From contig CAYXOL010000003.1 in NCBI GenBank assembly GCA_964467165.1, positions 90,544-154,543 of the forward strand: DNA of 64,000 bases. The letters run 5' to 3'. The notes under the pieces were generated by a model. That model was not told the DNA's origin. It made no database searches and saw nothing but the letters and a program-made list of their open reading frames with translations. The translations under genes were made by a program, and so were the position numbers. Below are positions 51,502 through 60,155 of the stretch, one piece after another. Origin of the DNA: Clostridium_AD sp964467165. Lineage in GTDB: Bacteria; Bacillota; Clostridia; Clostridiales; Clostridiaceae. Numbering within the stretch: position 1 is the first letter of the stretch; each line of letters starts with the position of its first letter.

Positions 51502-52765
51502 CTAATTGAAGTGCTAAGCTAAAATACTTTATAGACTCAGCTACACTTCCAAGTTTGTGGTACATATTTCCCATTTCTAAGTACCGCATATATACCTCTT
51601 GCTTTCCACCAAATTTTAATAGTGAATCTAACGACAAATTCATATACATCTCTGCACTAGATGACTGGCTTTGTCTATCAAGAATAATAGCCTTATAATA
51701 ATAGCTTTTTTCAATGAATTTAATATCATCTAAGTTAATTGCATAATTTAAAACCTCATCCGAAATAGCCTTGGCAAGTTCCAATACATCATTTTCAATA
51801 AGCTCATTAACACACTCAAGCATAAAACTAACTAGTCCTATCTTATTATCTCTAGGATAACATGCCAGACCCTTATTTATGTATTTAATGGCTCTCTCTT
51901 TCATATCACATTGAAACATAGTAGAGCCATAATTGAAAATAGCATTTGCCCTGCTATCATCTTTATCTTTATATAACTCATAGGATTTTTTTTCATATTC
52001 CTCAAACTTACCATTTTTCATTCTTATAGCTAGCATGGCTAGCATATGATAAATCTCAGCTGCTTTAAACTGCGTATCCACATACTGTACTAAGTCTAAT
52101 AATGTTATTCCTATTTCATAAGCCTGTTCATAATTTTTAATCATTATATTACAAGCTGCTTCGTTATAAGTCACTATAATTAATTTTTTATAATTAAGAA
52201 CTTCACTATCCCCAAGCCTCTTCCTAACATTAGAATAATAACTTGATGCTTGAAGATATTCTTCTTTTATATATAAGTGTCTTGCAATATCTATATAATA
52301 AGACAACTGATTGTCCTCTACAGTTGTTTTTAAATATAAATCATAGTACTCTGAAGTTATGGATTGAGTCTTTTCAAAATCTCTTTTATCTAGATAAAAA
52401 TTAAACAACATGTGTATTAATTCAATAGCTAAATCATAATAATTATACCTCTGCGCAAATTCCAGATTATAGCATGCTTTGGTTTCAAACTCAGAATCCA
52501 TAGAGTCCTTATGATTATCTACCTGATCTCTTAAGGCCTTAATATTTTCTTCCACTTGTTCTTTTACATTTTCCTTCAAATACACAATATCAATATCCAA
52601 TTTTTTGCTAATCAATTCCAGTACCCAAGTTTCTGCCATAACCTTATTGTTCTCTATACAACTCATTTTAGATACTGAAATTTTATCATCACACATTTCT
52701 CTAAGGGTATACCCCTTATATATTCTAGTCCTTTTAATCTTTTCTCCCGTTGATAATATTTCCAT
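51488..52765 (-). CDS. HTH-TPR regulator 1 (RRNPP-like architecture)
   Basis: 425 residues from ATG 52765 (AGGTGATG supplies the SD; in-frame starts at 52771 and 52774 are inside it). Residues ~5-60 form an Xre-type helix-turn-helix ('GYTLREMCDDKISVSKMSCIENNKVM'). The remainder is helical TPR-like repeats ('LINKGLACYPRDNK', 'YLEMGNMYHKLGSVAESIKYFSLAL'). The layout resembles peptide-responsive Rgg/PlcR-type regulators. No obvious signal-peptide gene is adjacent. It is a paralogue of the next upstream gene, both beginning MEILS.GEKIKR. Confidence 0.82.
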   Translation of the reverse strand: MEILSTGEKIKRTRIYKGYTLREMCDDKISVSKMSCIENNKVMAETWVLELISKKLDIDIVYLKENVKEQVEENIKALRDQVDNHKDSMDSEFETKACYNLEFAQRYNYYDLAIELIHMLFNFYLDKRDFEKTQSITSEYYDLYLKTTVEDNQLSYYIDIARHLYIKEEYLQASSYYSNVRKRLGDSEVLNYKKLIIVTYNEAACNIMIKNYEQAYEIGITLLDLVQYVDTQFKAAEIYHMLAMLAIRMKNGKFEEYEKKSYELYKDKDDSRANAIFNYGSTMFQCDMKERAIKYINKGLACYPRDNKIGLVSFMLECVNELIENDVLELAKAISDEVLNYAINLDDIKFIEKSYYYKAIILDRQSQSSSAEMYMNLSLDSLLKFGGKQEVYMRYLEMGNMYHKLGSVAESIKYFSLALQLEKKM

Positions 52766-52831
52766 TCTCATCACCTATCTACAGATTAAATAACCATTCT
52801 ATAAAGCAAATCATAAAATAATTATTTAAAA

Positions 52832-54130
52832 CTATTTAATTATTCCTAATTTATTAAATAATTCCACGCCCTCATTTAGATATTTAGCTGCGTCCTTATC
52901 CCTGCCACCATCAATATAAAATTTCCCAAGCATTATAGATATTTCTGCTGCTTCCTTTAGTCCATCTTGCTGTTTTACAAAATCCAGTGCTAGTAATAAA
53001 GTGTTTTCTGCTTCATTCATATTGTCTTCTAATAAATCAATTCGATACTTTAATAAATAATATTGTCTTAGAGCCATATGATTTCCATCTTCTATAAATT
53101 CTAAAATTTGCTGCAGCGCATCTTTCGCTTTGGTTACAGCCTTAAGCTTAATATAATTTTCGCAGATATTCACTAAAGTATCTATTAATCTTTCATCATT
53201 ACTATTTTGTCTGATTTCCTTGGCTTTATTTAAGTGTATAAATGATTGTTCCATGTTCTCAAACTCATAAAATAATCTTCCTAAATTGTTCTCAATTTCA
53301 GCAATATAATTTAAATTATCAATTTCATAAAATACTTTCAATGTACTCTTTGAATACTTTATAGCATTTTTAATATCACCTTTTTCATTATATTCTTTTG
53401 CCAATAATAAAAGTGAATTAGCATATTCCTTTTTACTATCTATTTGCTTAAATTTTTCTTGAGCTAAATATGAATATTTTATAGCACTGTCCACATTTTC
53501 TAATTTAAAATAAGTGTAACCTATGTAGTAATATATTTCACCCAGTAAAAAATCATTTCCCATTTCGTTGTCTATAAAAATTTTTTCAGCTTGCCCAAAA
53601 TAGCTGGCAGCTGATTGATAGCCCTTAAGTTCTAAGGTTATTTTCCCAAGTTTTAAAAAAGTTTTTATTATTTCTTCATAAGAGTTGTTTTTGATAAATA
53701 TAACATTTGAAGAAAGAAAAGCTTGTTGAGCCGCTGAAATTTCTTTCCTATCCATATATATATCGCCTCTTAATGACAGATTTCTCGCCTTTCTATATTC
53801 CAATTTATATTTTTCAGAATAATAGAGTGATTTTTCGATATTTTGCTCTGCCTGCACTAAGTCGCTATTTAAAATAAGTGCTTCAGCAATATTTTCATAA
53901 TACAAACAAATTTTTTCAGCTTGAGTTTCTTCCGACTCCATAAGATATTCCACAGTTGTACTTAAAGTATTTGCTAAATATTCTAATAAATCCATACTAG
54001 GATTAGATTTGCTAGACTCCACAAGACTAATTTGTCCTGGAGTTATTCTGTCTCCTGCAAGGTCTTTTAATGTCATATTAAGCCCTTTTCTTTTGCGCTT
54101 TATTTTTTCACCTAAAGACAATATTTCCAT
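52832..54130 (-). CDS. HTH-TPR regulator 2 (RRNPP-like architecture)
   Basis: 432 residues from ATG 54130 (SD AAGGAAG 9 nt upstream; a GTG at 54136 is too close). The HTH domain 'NMTLKDLAGDRITPGQISLVESSKSNPS' (about 20-47) is canonical Xre type. At least eight TPR-like repeats follow ('EKSLYYSEKYKLEYRKARNLSLRGDIYMDRKE', 'SAIKYSYLAQEKFKQI', 'NAIKYSKSTLKVFYEID'). It lies 66 nt upstream of regulator 1 in the same direction, so the pair may form an operon. Targets unknown. A third copy is not visible in this window. Confidence 0.85.
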   Translation of the reverse strand: MEILSLGEKIKRKRKGLNMTLKDLAGDRITPGQISLVESSKSNPSMDLLEYLANTLSTTVEYLMESEETQAEKICLYYENIAEALILNSDLVQAEQNIEKSLYYSEKYKLEYRKARNLSLRGDIYMDRKEISAAQQAFLSSNVIFIKNNSYEEIIKTFLKLGKITLELKGYQSAASYFGQAEKIFIDNEMGNDFLLGEIYYYIGYTYFKLENVDSAIKYSYLAQEKFKQIDSKKEYANSLLLLAKEYNEKGDIKNAIKYSKSTLKVFYEIDNLNYIAEIENNLGRLFYEFENMEQSFIHLNKAKEIRQNSNDERLIDTLVNICENYIKLKAVTKAKDALQQILEFIEDGNHMALRQYYLLKYRIDLLEDNMNEAENTLLLALDFVKQQDGLKEAAEISIMLGKFYIDGGRDKDAAKYLNEGVELFNKLGIIK

Positions 54131-54270
54131 AATCACTCTTCCTTTACTGAATGGTAATATATACTAGTATTATTTAACTAACCTTAGACAATTTTAATTC
54201 AATTATAACATAGTTTCCAATTAAACTGCAAAATATTTCTATAAAAATTTTAATCTTAGCCAATATTATT

Positions 54271-54315
54271 AAAAACTCCAAACCACAGATTTCTCAATGT
54301 GGCTTGGAGTTTTTT
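54271..54315. terminator. Bidirectional terminator
   Basis: AAACTCCAA.CCACA pairs with TGTGG.TTGGAGTTTTTT, with a ~9-nt loop. It lies after the small gene at 54324 on the minus strand; the plus-strand T6 makes it bidirectional. Confidence 0.8.
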
Positions 54316-54323
54316 ATTGATAT

Positions 54324-54500
54324 TTATAAAATGTGATCTTTTAGGCTATCATACACATCTTCTGCCATGTTTTTTACCATTTTGCCAGTTTTTCTTACTC
54401 TTCTTTTTGTGCTTCTATCCATATTTGGAATCAGCATTGCACTTGCAACTACTCCAATTATAGCACCCGTAGTAATTGTCGATAGAATTCTACCGCGCAT
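54324..54500 (-). CDS. Small YtxH-like membrane protein
   Basis: 58 residues from ATG 54500 (SD AGGAAGTG about 7 nt upstream; a GTG at 54509 overlaps the SD). One hydrophobic segment (about 6-26, 'TITTGAIIGVVASAMLIP') is followed by a basic helix 'RSTKRRVRKTGKMVKN' and an amphipathic end. The size and layout match small YtxH-type single-helix proteins of unknown function, sometimes stress induced. Family assignment is tentative. Confidence 0.6.
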   Translation of the reverse strand: MRGRILSTITTGAIIGVVASAMLIPNMDRSTKRRVRKTGKMVKNMAEDVYDSLKDHIL

Positions 54501-54560
54501 AAATAACACTTCCTTTCTTTATTTGTTATTTATAGCATGTGCATTTTTTTAATACTTAGT

Positions 54561-55481
54561 CTATTTATTACATTCTAACATAAAAATAATAAAATCCATT
54601 TTTTCTGTGCCTGTAAAATTATTTATTAAACTCAAAGCTGCTTTAGGATTTATATTGTACTCACTAATAATTTCATTATATGTACACCTTTTAACATCTT
54701 GATTGTTCTCTGCACGCTCACCAAAATTTATAACAATTATGTTTGACTCCCCCATAGGTGCTATTTTCAAAATTTCTGCTTTTACAGCATAACTTGCTAC
54801 ACTTATGGTGTTCTTAATCAACCATTTTTCTACAGTCTTATCGGACTTTATCCCTAATTTTTCCTTACATTTTTCATCAACAAGCTCATTAAACAAGTCT
54901 CCTGTGTGACTATCCACCTTTACAAATATAATTTCTAGTCCACTACTCATAAGTTCTTGCATTTTATTGTAATACTGCTTAGAGGAGTCCTCTTTCCTCT
55001 CCCAAAAACCTGTAGCATGATAACAAATACCTACATAATCATGGAATATTACCACCTTCTTTTCACCTATAGAAAGGGCATACTGAGCCCCTTTTATTGC
55101 TCCTTCCAGTTCTCCTGCTATTTGTCTTATATTTTTTGCTGAATCACTTTCCCCCGATCCACTCTCTATATGCACAACTATATCCTTTTCAACTGCTACC
55201 ATTCCATAGGAATACTCCTGGGTAGAAGAATTATAGCTACCATCAACATAAACGTGAAGGCAATCTTCTGGGTATGTGTTATCTGCTTTTTTAAGTGAGT
55301 TTCCTACATCGCTTAAAAACTTTTCAGCTTCATTTATATCCTCAAAACTCTTATATTTAGCTCCTTTTACACCTTTTACATATTTTAAACACTCCGCCCA
55401 AGTGTTTACTATTTTATTTTCTATTTTTTCATTGGTGCTAGAATTAAATCCTTCTTTTATAGCATAAACTTTCTTTCCCAT
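54561..55481 (-). CDS. RNase H family protein with N-terminal viroplasmin domain
   Basis: 306 residues from ATG 55481 (SD AAGGAG 9-10 nt away; ATG 55490 is too close). The N-terminal ~50 residues form a viroplasmin-like (hybrid-binding) domain: 'KKVYAIKEGFNSSTNEKIENK'. The RNase HI domain (about 75-205) contains the metal ligands Asp in HVYVDGSY, Glu in AGELEGA, Asp in FHDYVG and Asp in 'HTGDLFNELVDEKC'. A ~90-residue C-terminal extension is uncharacterised. It cleaves RNA in RNA/DNA hybrids. It is divergent from the FtsH operon. Confidence 0.88.
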   Translation of the reverse strand: MGKKVYAIKEGFNSSTNEKIENKIVNTWAECLKYVKGVKGAKYKSFEDINEAEKFLSDVGNSLKKADNTYPEDCLHVYVDGSYNSSTQEYSYGMVAVEKDIVVHIESGSGESDSAKNIRQIAGELEGAIKGAQYALSIGEKKVVIFHDYVGICYHATGFWERKEDSSKQYYNKMQELMSSGLEIIFVKVDSHTGDLFNELVDEKCKEKLGIKSDKTVEKWLIKNTISVASYAVKAEILKIAPMGESNIIVINFGERAENNQDVKRCTYNEIISEYNINPKAALSLINNFTGTEKMDFIIFMLECNK

Positions 55482-55665
55482 CTTATCCATTCTCCTTATC
55501 CTAAATCTATCATAACTAAATTATACAACAAATCATGAATTTATCCCAAGATTTTTTTACATTATTTACATTTCCAAATTCTATGAGTATCGTTGGACAA
55601 GTCTTTCTAAAAATATTATAATAGCCCTTATAGTCCCTATAGTATATTATTCGAAAGGATGGTGA

Positions 55666-55728
55666 ATGATGCGACGACACTCCTATATTAAATATATAGC
55701 AGTTTTGTCGCTTCGAGCTTATGAATAA
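55666..55728 (+). CDS. 20-codon leader ORF overlapping the ftsH start
   Basis: Encodes MMRRHSYIKYIAVLSLRAYE, with SD AAAGGATGGTGA. Its TAA (55726-55728) ends inside the ftsH start region: the two overlap as ATGAATAA. ftsH itself has only a weak SD. GCGACGACAC and GTTTTGTCGC within the ORF can pair, potentially masking the ftsH start until the leader is translated. Coupling is inferred. Confidence 0.5.
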   Translation: MMRRHSYIKYIAVLSLRAYE

Positions 55729-57484
55729 AATTAAAAACAAGTATATTTTACTTCCTCTCATCACTGCAATTTTTTCGTTAGTATTTCTCATTTTTGTGAG
55801 TAATACCTTTAAAATATCTAAAGATAAATTATATGTGGATTTTCTTAAGGATACCACTGCAAGTAATATCTCCACTGTGTATGTAACTACTTCTCCGAAA
55901 ATTCAAGTTAAACTTAAAGATGGCACTATTTATCAAACTGATAATCCAAGAACAAATAATTTCAAGGAAAATTTATTAAAAAGCGGTATAAATGTTTCAG
56001 AACAACCCCTAACAAATCCTGCGCAGGTGGCTTCCATAGCAGTTTTTGTCATATCACTTATAGTACTTGGTATTATGGCCTTCAGATCTTCAAAGATAAA
56101 GCCCAAAAGCATGTTCTCTGCTACAAACCTTGATGTGACTGCAGTAGACGATATAGATTTCAACTTTGAAAGTGTAGCAGGCAACGAGGAAGCTAAAGAT
56201 AGTGTACAGGATGTTGTAGATTTTCTTAAAAACCCTGAAAAATATTCTGCTTATGGTGCTAGAATGCCAAAAGGAATAATCCTATATGGAGATCCTGGTA
56301 CTGGTAAAACGCTTCTTGCAAAAGCTGTGGCTGGAGAGGCTAATGTTCCTTTTTATGCAGTGTCCGGTTCAGATTTTGTACAGATATATGTAGGGGTAGG
56401 AGCTGGTAGAATTAGAAGCTTATTTAAGAAAGCAAGAAGTCACGGCCGTGCGGTTATCTTTATTGATGAGATTGATGCAATTGGTAAAAAAAGAGATAAT
56501 GGAAGCGGTGGCGGTTCTGACGAAAAAGATCAGACTCTTAATGCTCTACTCACAGAAATGTCTGGTTTTAATGAAACAGAGGGTATAGTTATAATTGCAG
56601 CCACTAACAGACTTGATATGTTAGACCCTGCTCTACTTAGGCCAGGTCGTTTTGATAGACATATTGAAGTTACACTGCCTGATGTATCTGCCAGAGAAAA
56701 GATTTTAAAACTTCACCTTAAAAGCAAGCCTATCAGGGCTATAGATTATAGCGAGTGGGCACATAAGACTTCATATTTTTCTGGTGCCAAGCTAGAAAAC
56801 TTAACTAATGAAGCTGCCATAATCGCTTGCAAAGACAATTCTAAATTTATTGAAAATGAACATTTAGATAAGGCTTATTCAATAATGCTTGCTGGTTATG
56901 AAAAAGTTGATAGGGGATATATTAAAGCTGAAGACAGAAAAATCACTGCCTTCCACGAAGCAGGACATGCACTAATATCGCTTAAAGTGTTACCAAAAGA
57001 TAAGGTATCTAAAGTAACTATAATTCCAACTACCAAAGGTGCAGGTGGCTATACTTTAAGTATTCCTGAAGATAAGCTATATCAGAACAAAGAACATTTA
57101 AAGAAAAAAATAATGGTATTTTTAGGTGGAAGAGCAGCAGAAGAAATTATTTTCGGACAGGACTGCGTAACCACTGGTGCCTCTAATGACCTGCAAAGAA
57201 GTACGCAGCTTGTAACAAATATGGTAACAGAATATGGTATGGGTGAGTCCCTGGGACTACTTACTATGGACAAACTAAGTGATTCAGGTTTTTCAACTCA
57301 AGAAGCAGTATTTTCAGAATGTAAGGATTTGATTTCAGAATTATATGAAGAGGTTAAAAATATCCTACTGGAAGAAAAAGAATCATTAGTGGCTGTTACA
57401 GATTTATTAATTAAAAAAGAAACTATATATTACGAAGATCTAATTAATATCATTGAAGATAAACATTCTAATGTAGTTGCATAG
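55721..57484 (+). CDS. ftsH: FtsH-type ATP-dependent zinc metalloprotease
   Basis: 587 residues. Two membrane helices (about 8-28 and 103-123) flank a short external domain. The AAA+ module has Walker A GDPGTGKT (about 190-197), Walker B 'VIFIDEIDAIG' and 'LLRPGRFDRHI' (SRH). The protease domain has HEAGH (about 413-417) and the third zinc ligand region 'TGASNDLQRSTQL'. It is shorter than canonical FtsH (600-650), with little C-terminal tail, suggesting a secondary paralogue. It degrades unfolded membrane and short-lived cytosolic proteins. Translation likely depends on the overlapping leader ORF at 55666. Confidence 0.92.
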   Translation: MNKIKNKYILLPLITAIFSLVFLIFVSNTFKISKDKLYVDFLKDTTASNISTVYVTTSPKIQVKLKDGTIYQTDNPRTNNFKENLLKSGINVSEQPLTNPAQVASIAVFVISLIVLGIMAFRSSKIKPKSMFSATNLDVTAVDDIDFNFESVAGNEEAKDSVQDVVDFLKNPEKYSAYGARMPKGIILYGDPGTGKTLLAKAVAGEANVPFYAVSGSDFVQIYVGVGAGRIRSLFKKARSHGRAVIFIDEIDAIGKKRDNGSGGGSDEKDQTLNALLTEMSGFNETEGIVIIAATNRLDMLDPALLRPGRFDRHIEVTLPDVSAREKILKLHLKSKPIRAIDYSEWAHKTSYFSGAKLENLTNEAAIIACKDNSKFIENEHLDKAYSIMLAGYEKVDRGYIKAEDRKITAFHEAGHALISLKVLPKDKVSKVTIIPTTKGAGGYTLSIPEDKLYQNKEHLKKKIMVFLGGRAAEEIIFGQDCVTTGASNDLQRSTQLVTNMVTEYGMGESLGLLTMDKLSDSGFSTQEAVFSECKDLISELYEEVKNILLEEKESLVAVTDLLIKKETIYYEDLINIIEDKHSNVVA

Positions 57485-57491
57485 AATATTT

Positions 57492-57524
57492 CAGGCCCCC
57501 CAGTCAATTTCCCTGGAGGGCCTG
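57492..57524. terminator. GC-rich hairpin after ftsH
   Basis: CAGGCCCCCCAG pairs with CTGGAGGGCCTG (11 of 12). It has no long U-tail, so it may be a terminator of moderate strength or a 3' stabiliser. Confidence 0.6.
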
Positions 57525-57586
57525 TCTATATGTCCAAGCGAATCATAATCTCCGCAAGTAAAACCATGTGGAATAGATTTATGTCA

Positions 57587-58591
57587 CTACCACTCAGCCT
57601 TAAAACTAACTAAAAAGGATATAATCATTCCACCAAGAAGTCCACCTATATGAGCAAAATTATCAATGTTAGGAAGCGTTGCTCCTATAAATATATTTAT
57701 AAATATAACTGATAAAATACTTTTTATAAAAGCATTTCCGGTCTTACCTTTAGACTTAATTGCAAAAACAAGCACTGCTCCAAGGAGTCCAAAGATTGCA
57801 CCAGAGGCTCCAATGGAAACACTTGTTGAAAAAATATAACTAAATATAGATGCGCATATACCAGAAACAAAATAAATAGCAGTATACTTTACCTTTCCAT
57901 AAACCTTTTCAACCATTGGCCCAATCGCATAAAGAGAATACATGTTCACACCTAAATGTAACATACCTCCATGTAAAAACATACAAGAAATAAGTCTATA
58001 ATATTGTCCCTGGTGAATTAGATTATTAACCTTAGCTCCTAGCAAAATTAGAACATTAGTATCACTATTAAATATGCTCCCTTTTGCATAAACGAAACTT
58101 AAATAAGCTGTAATCACATACATAATCACATTTATAGCTATAAATCCTAATGTAATCCAGGGTTTATCCACTAACCTCGTTTTTTCACCCTTAATTTGCA
58201 AAGTGCTATTACTCATAACACTTGCTATTTCTTGAACCACTTGTAAATTTACATTTTCGCAGTAATTTACTTTTTTATTTTTCAGCTCTATGCGAATCAT
58301 AGGTTCTTCTGATAAATTATTTATTGTAAGGGCCTTCGTATCCTCTTCCCTGCTTAATTCATCCTCAGAAAATAGTATATATATATTTTTTTTGTTCTCT
58401 TGAATATCATATTGTTTTAATTGAAAAACGCTGTCACCCGTAATAAATATTAGTCGATAGACCTCACCATCAATTTCTTTAGTCACTGTCCAAAGCTCTG
58501 GTTTACCATCTAGACTTTTTATATCTTCTAATAAATATCCATATTGCTGGGTCATACCCTTTATAACAATTTTTATATTTTTTTCTTTCAT
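57587..58591 (-). CDS. Rhomboid family intramembrane serine protease
   Basis: 334 residues. An N-terminal cytoplasmic domain (about 1-140, no membrane helix) precedes six helices. 'HGGMLHLGVNMYSLYAIG' holds the conserved His/Asn, GASGAIFG the catalytic Ser (about 257) and 'NFAHIGGLLGG' the catalytic His (about 312). It cleaves transmembrane substrates within the bilayer; substrates unknown. SD TAGGAGTAAG is well placed. Last gene of the fur-hypothetical-HD-GYP-rhomboid run, separated from HD-GYP by the 58-bp palindrome. Confidence 0.92.
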   Translation of the reverse strand: MKEKNIKIVIKGMTQQYGYLLEDIKSLDGKPELWTVTKEIDGEVYRLIFITGDSVFQLKQYDIQENKKNIYILFSEDELSREEDTKALTINNLSEEPMIRIELKNKKVNYCENVNLQVVQEIASVMSNSTLQIKGEKTRLVDKPWITLGFIAINVIMYVITAYLSFVYAKGSIFNSDTNVLILLGAKVNNLIHQGQYYRLISCMFLHGGMLHLGVNMYSLYAIGPMVEKVYGKVKYTAIYFVSGICASIFSYIFSTSVSIGASGAIFGLLGAVLVFAIKSKGKTGNAFIKSILSVIFINIFIGATLPNIDNFAHIGGLLGGMIISFLVSFKAEW

Positions 58592-58607
58592 ATCTTACTC
58601 CTATATG

Positions 58608-58665
58608 GTGCCACCCACGTGGCAAGTGGCAAGGTTAACCTTGCCACTTGCCACGTGGGTGGCAC
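58608..58665. repeat. 58-bp perfect palindrome, GC-rich
   Basis: 29-bp arms with no spacer, centred on GGTTAACC and built from GTGGCAAGTGGCAAGG and CCACGTGG blocks. It is about 60 % GC in an A/T-rich genome. It starts 17 nt upstream of the rhomboid ATG and ends 3 nt from the HD-GYP stop. It would form an extremely stable RNA hairpin. It looks like a REP/MITE-type insert. Confidence 0.95.
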
Positions 58666-58668
58666 ATT

Positions 58669-59727
58669 TCATATTATTGATTGCACTCCAATATTTTGAA
58701 ATTCCAACAAATCTATTTCATAAAATTTAATAGGTCTCCTAGTTGAAGCTTCATACAGCACTCTTATTACAGGCCTATCTGGGAAATTCTTATTTTGCTT
58801 AATCACATATCCTTCAATTCCATTAGATAACCTTAAACAAACACCTAATGGAAATACAGAAAATGTTTGCTTGAATCTTTGTACTATTTCTTCATCAAAG
58901 GCATTTCCACATCCTGCTAAAATCAACTCATAAGCATCGCTAGGATTAAACTTTTCCCTATAAGTTCTATCATTACTTACTGCATCATAAACATCACAAA
59001 CACAAATTATCTTTGCAAACTTAGAAATTTCATTACTAGTAAGCCCGAAAGGATATCCACTACCATCGACTTTTTCATGGTGGTGTTCCACTGCTTTTAA
59101 AACTGCAGTGGACATAGAAAAATTCTTCTCCAAAATATTCCTTCCGTAAGTAGGATGTTTCTTAACTTCTTCAAACTCTTCAGGTGTTAGTTTTCCTGGC
59201 TTAGTTATGATATCTCTAGGAACTTTAGTTTTACCTATATCATGAAGTATTGCCCCAATGCTAAGTTCTTTTAATTCACTTTCCTTAAGATGCATTGACA
59301 TTCCAAGAAAAACTGCCATAATTCCAGTGTCTATAGAATGAAGATAGGTATAATTATCATAAGTCTGAATATCATACAAACTTTTATTTACATCACCCAT
59401 CTGGATAATATAATTAACTAGGTCTTCCACTGCTGCTAGGGAATCCTTAGTACCCTTTTTATCTCCTGCAGTTACGTTTTTTATTATCTGGGACATATTT
59501 TTCATAGTTACTGCTTTTAAATCACTTAATTTTTCATCTTCTACAGATATATCATCTAATCTATCATCTTCCACATATACATAAAAAACACCCAGTTCTT
59601 TAAGTTTGTCTATATATTGTTTTGTTAATTTAACTCCTGTACGAAGTAGAACGCTGCCATCATTTGTAAATATATTTCGCCCTAAAATTTCATTAACTTT
59701 TACTCTATTAATAAATTCAAGTCTCAT
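58669..59727 (-). CDS. HD-GYP domain protein (probable c-di-GMP phosphodiesterase)
   Basis: 352 residues. The N-terminal ~120 residues include 'LLRTGVKLTKQYIDKLKELGVFYVYV'-type sequence (DUF3391-like). The HD-GYP domain (about 125-300) has HDIGKTKVP (about 162-170), 'HPTYGRNIL', 'AVEHHHEKVDGSGYPFGL' (HHE...GYP) and 'CDVYDAVSNDRTYRE'. A C-terminal PilZ-like beta segment ends the protein. It likely hydrolyses c-di-GMP to GMP via pGpG. It starts 14 nt after the preceding gene, within an operon with fur. Confidence 0.9.
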   Translation of the reverse strand: MRLEFINRVKVNEILGRNIFTNDGSVLLRTGVKLTKQYIDKLKELGVFYVYVEDDRLDDISVEDEKLSDLKAVTMKNMSQIIKNVTAGDKKGTKDSLAAVEDLVNYIIQMGDVNKSLYDIQTYDNYTYLHSIDTGIMAVFLGMSMHLKESELKELSIGAILHDIGKTKVPRDIITKPGKLTPEEFEEVKKHPTYGRNILEKNFSMSTAVLKAVEHHHEKVDGSGYPFGLTSNEISKFAKIICVCDVYDAVSNDRTYREKFNPSDAYELILAGCGNAFDEEIVQRFKQTFSVFPLGVCLRLSNGIEGYVIKQNKNFPDRPVIRVLYEASTRRPIKFYEIDLLEFQNIGVQSII

Positions 59728-59741
59728 AGCAAACTCCTATA

Positions 59742-60149
59742 CTATTTATATTCTGCTTCTTTTCCTTTGATTTGTTCAAAAACTTCCTTAAGTTCTTGCT
59801 TTATTAACTCACATATTTCAATTATAGCTTCACGAACCTCCATATGTTCTTTGGAATATTTGAACTTAACTAACCAAGTTGGATTATATTCATCATCCAC
59901 AGCCTCAATAGAATATCCTTTATCCCGAAAGGCTTCTTCATTAAAATAATCATAAATTGCTGTGAATTGCCATTCTTCCACATCATCATGAGTATCAAAG
60001 AACAAGTTTACTAGGTCTCCATAATAATTTAATTTTGTAACAAATTCTGTACCTTCAGAAACCTCATAGCTTCCAAGTTCCTTAACAAATTGTTTAGTAT
60101 CTTTATCTATTTCCATTAGTACCAATGAAGAAAATTGCATAAAACTCAT
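59742..60149 (-). CDS. Conserved hypothetical protein, between fur and HD-GYP
   Basis: 135 residues, acidic, no signal or membrane helix. Mixed alpha/beta: 'FSSLVLMEIDKDTKQFVKELGSYEV' at the start, 'YNPTWLVKFKYSKEHMEVREAI' in the middle, then a C-terminal amphipathic helix. I recall similar clostridial proteins under a DUF (possibly DUF6762), but I am not sure. Spacing is tight on both sides (6 nt after fur, 14 nt before HD-GYP), so it is co-transcribed with them. Confidence 0.65.
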   Translation of the reverse strand: MSFMQFSSLVLMEIDKDTKQFVKELGSYEVSEGTEFVTKLNYYGDLVNLFFDTHDDVEEWQFTAIYDYFNEEAFRDKGYSIEAVDDEYNPTWLVKFKYSKEHMEVREAIIEICELIKQELKEVFEQIKGKEAEYK

Positions 60150-60155
60150 CCTTTC

